DNA from: VMCP01 sp964415065
Lineage (GTDB): Bacteria; Bacteroidota; Bacteroidia; NS11-12g; UBA955
DNA length: 16,819 nt
Assembly (NCBI GenBank): GCA_964415065.1
Contig: CAYPYX010000050.1
Location: 1 to 16,819, forward strand
Reading direction: 5' to 3'
A program made the translations under genes and the position numbers. The notes under the pieces are model-generated. The model ran no database searches, had not been told where the DNA came from, and saw nothing but the letters and a program-made list of their open reading frames with translations. Positions 15,271 to 16,819 of the stretch are shown in pieces. Each line of letters begins with the position of its first letter. Positions within the stretch are counted from its first letter, which is position 1.

Positions 15271-16662
15271 TTACAGTATGTAATTTTTATTTTTCATTTT
15301 CTGAGAAAATCGACGAATTACCTTCCATGTGCTTTTGTCCGTTTTAAATACGGAATACAAACCTTGCTCCTCCTGTGGAGGATCGGCGGAATACGGCATA
15401 CCTAATTTCATAAAGTACGTTGAATTAACATTTTCCTTGAGTCCCGCATATCCCCAAAAATTGTATCCAGTCACACCGTTTTCCATTCCTAATGTATAAA
15501 CTAGAGCATAAAACCCGTCTCTCCAAACCGTTTTAGATTTAGTTGAAAAGCGAGATTGTTGAAATTCGATGGTTTCGGAATTATAAGAATAATCCGCATC
15601 TCTCTCTAACCCAAATTCTTCAATCACGAGGGGTATTCCAATTTTCTTACACGTTTCCGCATGCTCAGTGATATAATTGGAAATTTGATCTATGCAGTCA
15701 GAACTAAATACCTCTGATGATGGTCCTTGATACCAATTCCATGTTTTAGGCCAAATATGAATAGTTGCATAATCTATATGCGGTAGTCTATGAATCCGTT
15801 CAAAGAAATCCAGGTTATTCATCAAACCAATTTTTCCTTCAACGCCTATGGAAATTAGATGATTCGTATCAATACTGTGAATCAATTCAGCTGATTTTCG
15901 AATCCATTCAACGTAATTTTCTCCTTGTTCTGGTTTCATTGGCCGAGGCTCATTGGCCAATTGCCATGAGAAAACTGTAGAATGATCAGCATATCTGATA
16001 CCATCTATATAACTTCTTCGATTAATGATAAACTTTACATATTCCCAATACCAATTCAATGCCACAGAATCAGAATAAAAAAAACCAACAAATTCACAAT
16101 ACTTATCCCAATTCCATTGTGGAGTTTTGGGTAGCGGGGAGATTTGGGGATGAGACCACTGCACATATTGGCCAAATCCACCCGACCATTCCCAATTGTT
16201 GGACAATACAAATACAATCTTCATTTTACGTTTTTCTACCTCAAATAAAAAACGATCAAAACCCCGAAGTATCTCCTCGCTATATTTCATGGGGGTTGGT
16301 TGTATACTAGGATTAATTTTATAAGGATAATTTTCATTTCCGCCTTCGGCGGAAATCATTACACGGAGTGTGTTTATTCCATTCTTTCTTAAAAAATCAA
16401 GTTCCCTTTGTACTCTCTTTAAGCCTTTAACCGAATCCACACATGCAAATCCTCCGTACCAATAATTTACACCAAAGTATGGGTGGAATTTCTTAGCGGT
16501 AGGACTAACTTTTCCGCTAATAAACTGTGCTTTAATTTCAGAACTTGTTGAATTTGTTGCACAAACAGAAAACGAAATCCATGAATTAATTAAAAACAAA
16601 AAACACAACTTTAGTTTTTTAGAACAAACTGCCATTTGCGACTTTGAAATACCCTTTTTCAT
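15271..16662 (-). CDS. Exported GH5-family mannanase / beta-mannosidase-like glycoside hydrolase
   Basis: This 463-residue protein has a signal peptide (about 1-35, KKLKLCFLFLINSWISFSVCA) and a GH5 catalytic barrel. FGVNYWYGG (63-71) opens the barrel, NGINTLRVMISAEGG (94-108) carries the conserved Arg, and SWQLANEPRPM (232-242) holds the acid/base Glu238. IHIWPKTWNW (301-310) and LVIEEFGLERD (345-355) follow, with nucleophile Glu349, and then GYNFWGYAG (399-407). The ANEPR and EEFG signatures resemble mannan-active GH5 enzymes, some of which act as beta-mannosidases on the Man-beta-1,4-GlcNAc core of N-glycans. I cannot tell the subfamily without alignment. A second in-frame ATG at codon 10 would also give a signal peptide. 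No T9SS tail is seen. It faces cutC tail to tail and belongs to the same functional cluster, though from its own promoter. Confidence 0.88.
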   Translation of the reverse strand: MKKGISKSQMAVCSKKLKLCFLFLINSWISFSVCATNSTSSEIKAQFISGKVSPTAKKFHPYFGVNYWYGGFACVDSVKGLKRVQRELDFLRKNGINTLRVMISAEGGNENYPYKINPSIQPTPMKYSEEILRGFDRFLFEVEKRKMKIVFVLSNNWEWSGGFGQYVQWSHPQISPLPKTPQWNWDKYCEFVGFFYSDSVALNWYWEYVKFIINRRSYIDGIRYADHSTVFSWQLANEPRPMKPEQGENYVEWIRKSAELIHSIDTNHLISIGVEGKIGLMNNLDFFERIHRLPHIDYATIHIWPKTWNWYQGPSSEVFSSDCIDQISNYITEHAETCKKIGIPLVIEEFGLERDADYSYNSETIEFQQSRFSTKSKTVWRDGFYALVYTLGMENGVTGYNFWGYAGLKENVNSTYFMKLGMPYSADPPQEEQGLYSVFKTDKSTWKVIRRFSQKMKNKNYIL

Positions 16663-16689
16663 TTATTATTACAGGAATTTTATAGGCAA

Positions 16690-16697
16690 CAAAAGTA
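16690..16697 (-). promoter_or_regulatory. Candidate -7 promoter element for the GH5 gene
   Basis: On the minus strand this reads TACTTTTG, an exact match to the Bacteroidota -7 consensus TAnnTTTG, 27 bases upstream of the GH5 start. No good -33 TTTG lies at the expected distance. A second near-match (TTACTTTG) is at 16709-16716. The rest of 16663-16819 is AT-rich and holds no other feature that I can see. Confidence 0.3.
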
Positions 16698-16819
16698 CAT
16701 TTTAATTCCAAAGTAAACGCTCAACACAATACCAAACAATTATAAAATGTTCCTCTTCATTCTACTCATTTTAAAATCCTTGAACATTTATTTTATTCAT
16801 CATTTATCCGCAAAAAAAT

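Noticed and set aside
1..16819. Mobile elements, CRISPR arrays, defence systems, tRNA or rRNA genes
   Set aside because: I looked on both strands and found no transposase, integrase, terminal inverted repeats, regularly spaced repeats, nuclease or toxin-antitoxin pairs, or RNA gene signatures.

Overview
This window is very probably from a member of the Bacteroidota. The DNA is AT-rich and shows no strong Shine-Dalgarno sequences. The protein families (multi-SLBB polysaccharide exporter, GH20 hexosaminidase with a C-terminal discoidin-like module, Flavobacterium-type glycosylasparaginase) and a type IX secretion (T9SS) sorting domain on one protein all point that way. I cannot place it below phylum level. 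I see no tRNA, rRNA, CRISPR array, transposase, integrase or phage gene, so it reads as ordinary chromosome.

Region 1 (1-4393, all minus strand) is the edge of an exopolysaccharide or capsule locus. In transcription order it holds a short phosphoglycosyl transferase that starts glycan assembly on a lipid carrier, an outer-membrane export protein with about five SLBB repeats, and a Wzz-type chain-length/co-polymerase protein cut off by the left edge of the window. The Wzz-type gene has no stop codon inside the window.

Region 2 (4394-7627) is a 521-base divergent intergenic stretch, then a complete phosphoenolpyruvate synthase gene (ppsA, plus strand), then a gap holding a perfect 22-base palindrome followed by a T-run, a likely terminator.

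Region 3 (7628-9112, minus) is a photolyase/cryptochrome-family flavoprotein. By eye it lacks the tryptophans of the canonical electron-transfer triad.

Region 4 (9308-16662) is the most coherent block. It holds a secreted SGNH hydrolase with a T9SS sorting domain, an exported GH20 beta-N-acetylhexosaminidase with unusual Ser/Asn-rich insertions, a glycosylasparaginase that cleaves the GlcNAc-Asn bond, CutC, and a convergent exported GH5 mannanase/beta-mannosidase-like enzyme. Together these activities fit dismantling of the core of N-linked glycoproteins: GH5 for the Man-beta-GlcNAc region, GH20 for terminal GlcNAc, and the asparaginase for the GlcNAc-Asn stub. That pathway reading is inference from family assignments and gene order. 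CutC sits 8 bases after the asparaginase, which suggests a role in glycan or amino-sugar catabolism rather than copper handling.

Several genes have longer in-frame extensions opening with TTG. I chose internal ATG starts where they give a proper signal peptide or match the family N-terminus: the exporter at 3535, ppsA at 4915, the SGNH hydrolase at 9308 and GH20 at 10471.
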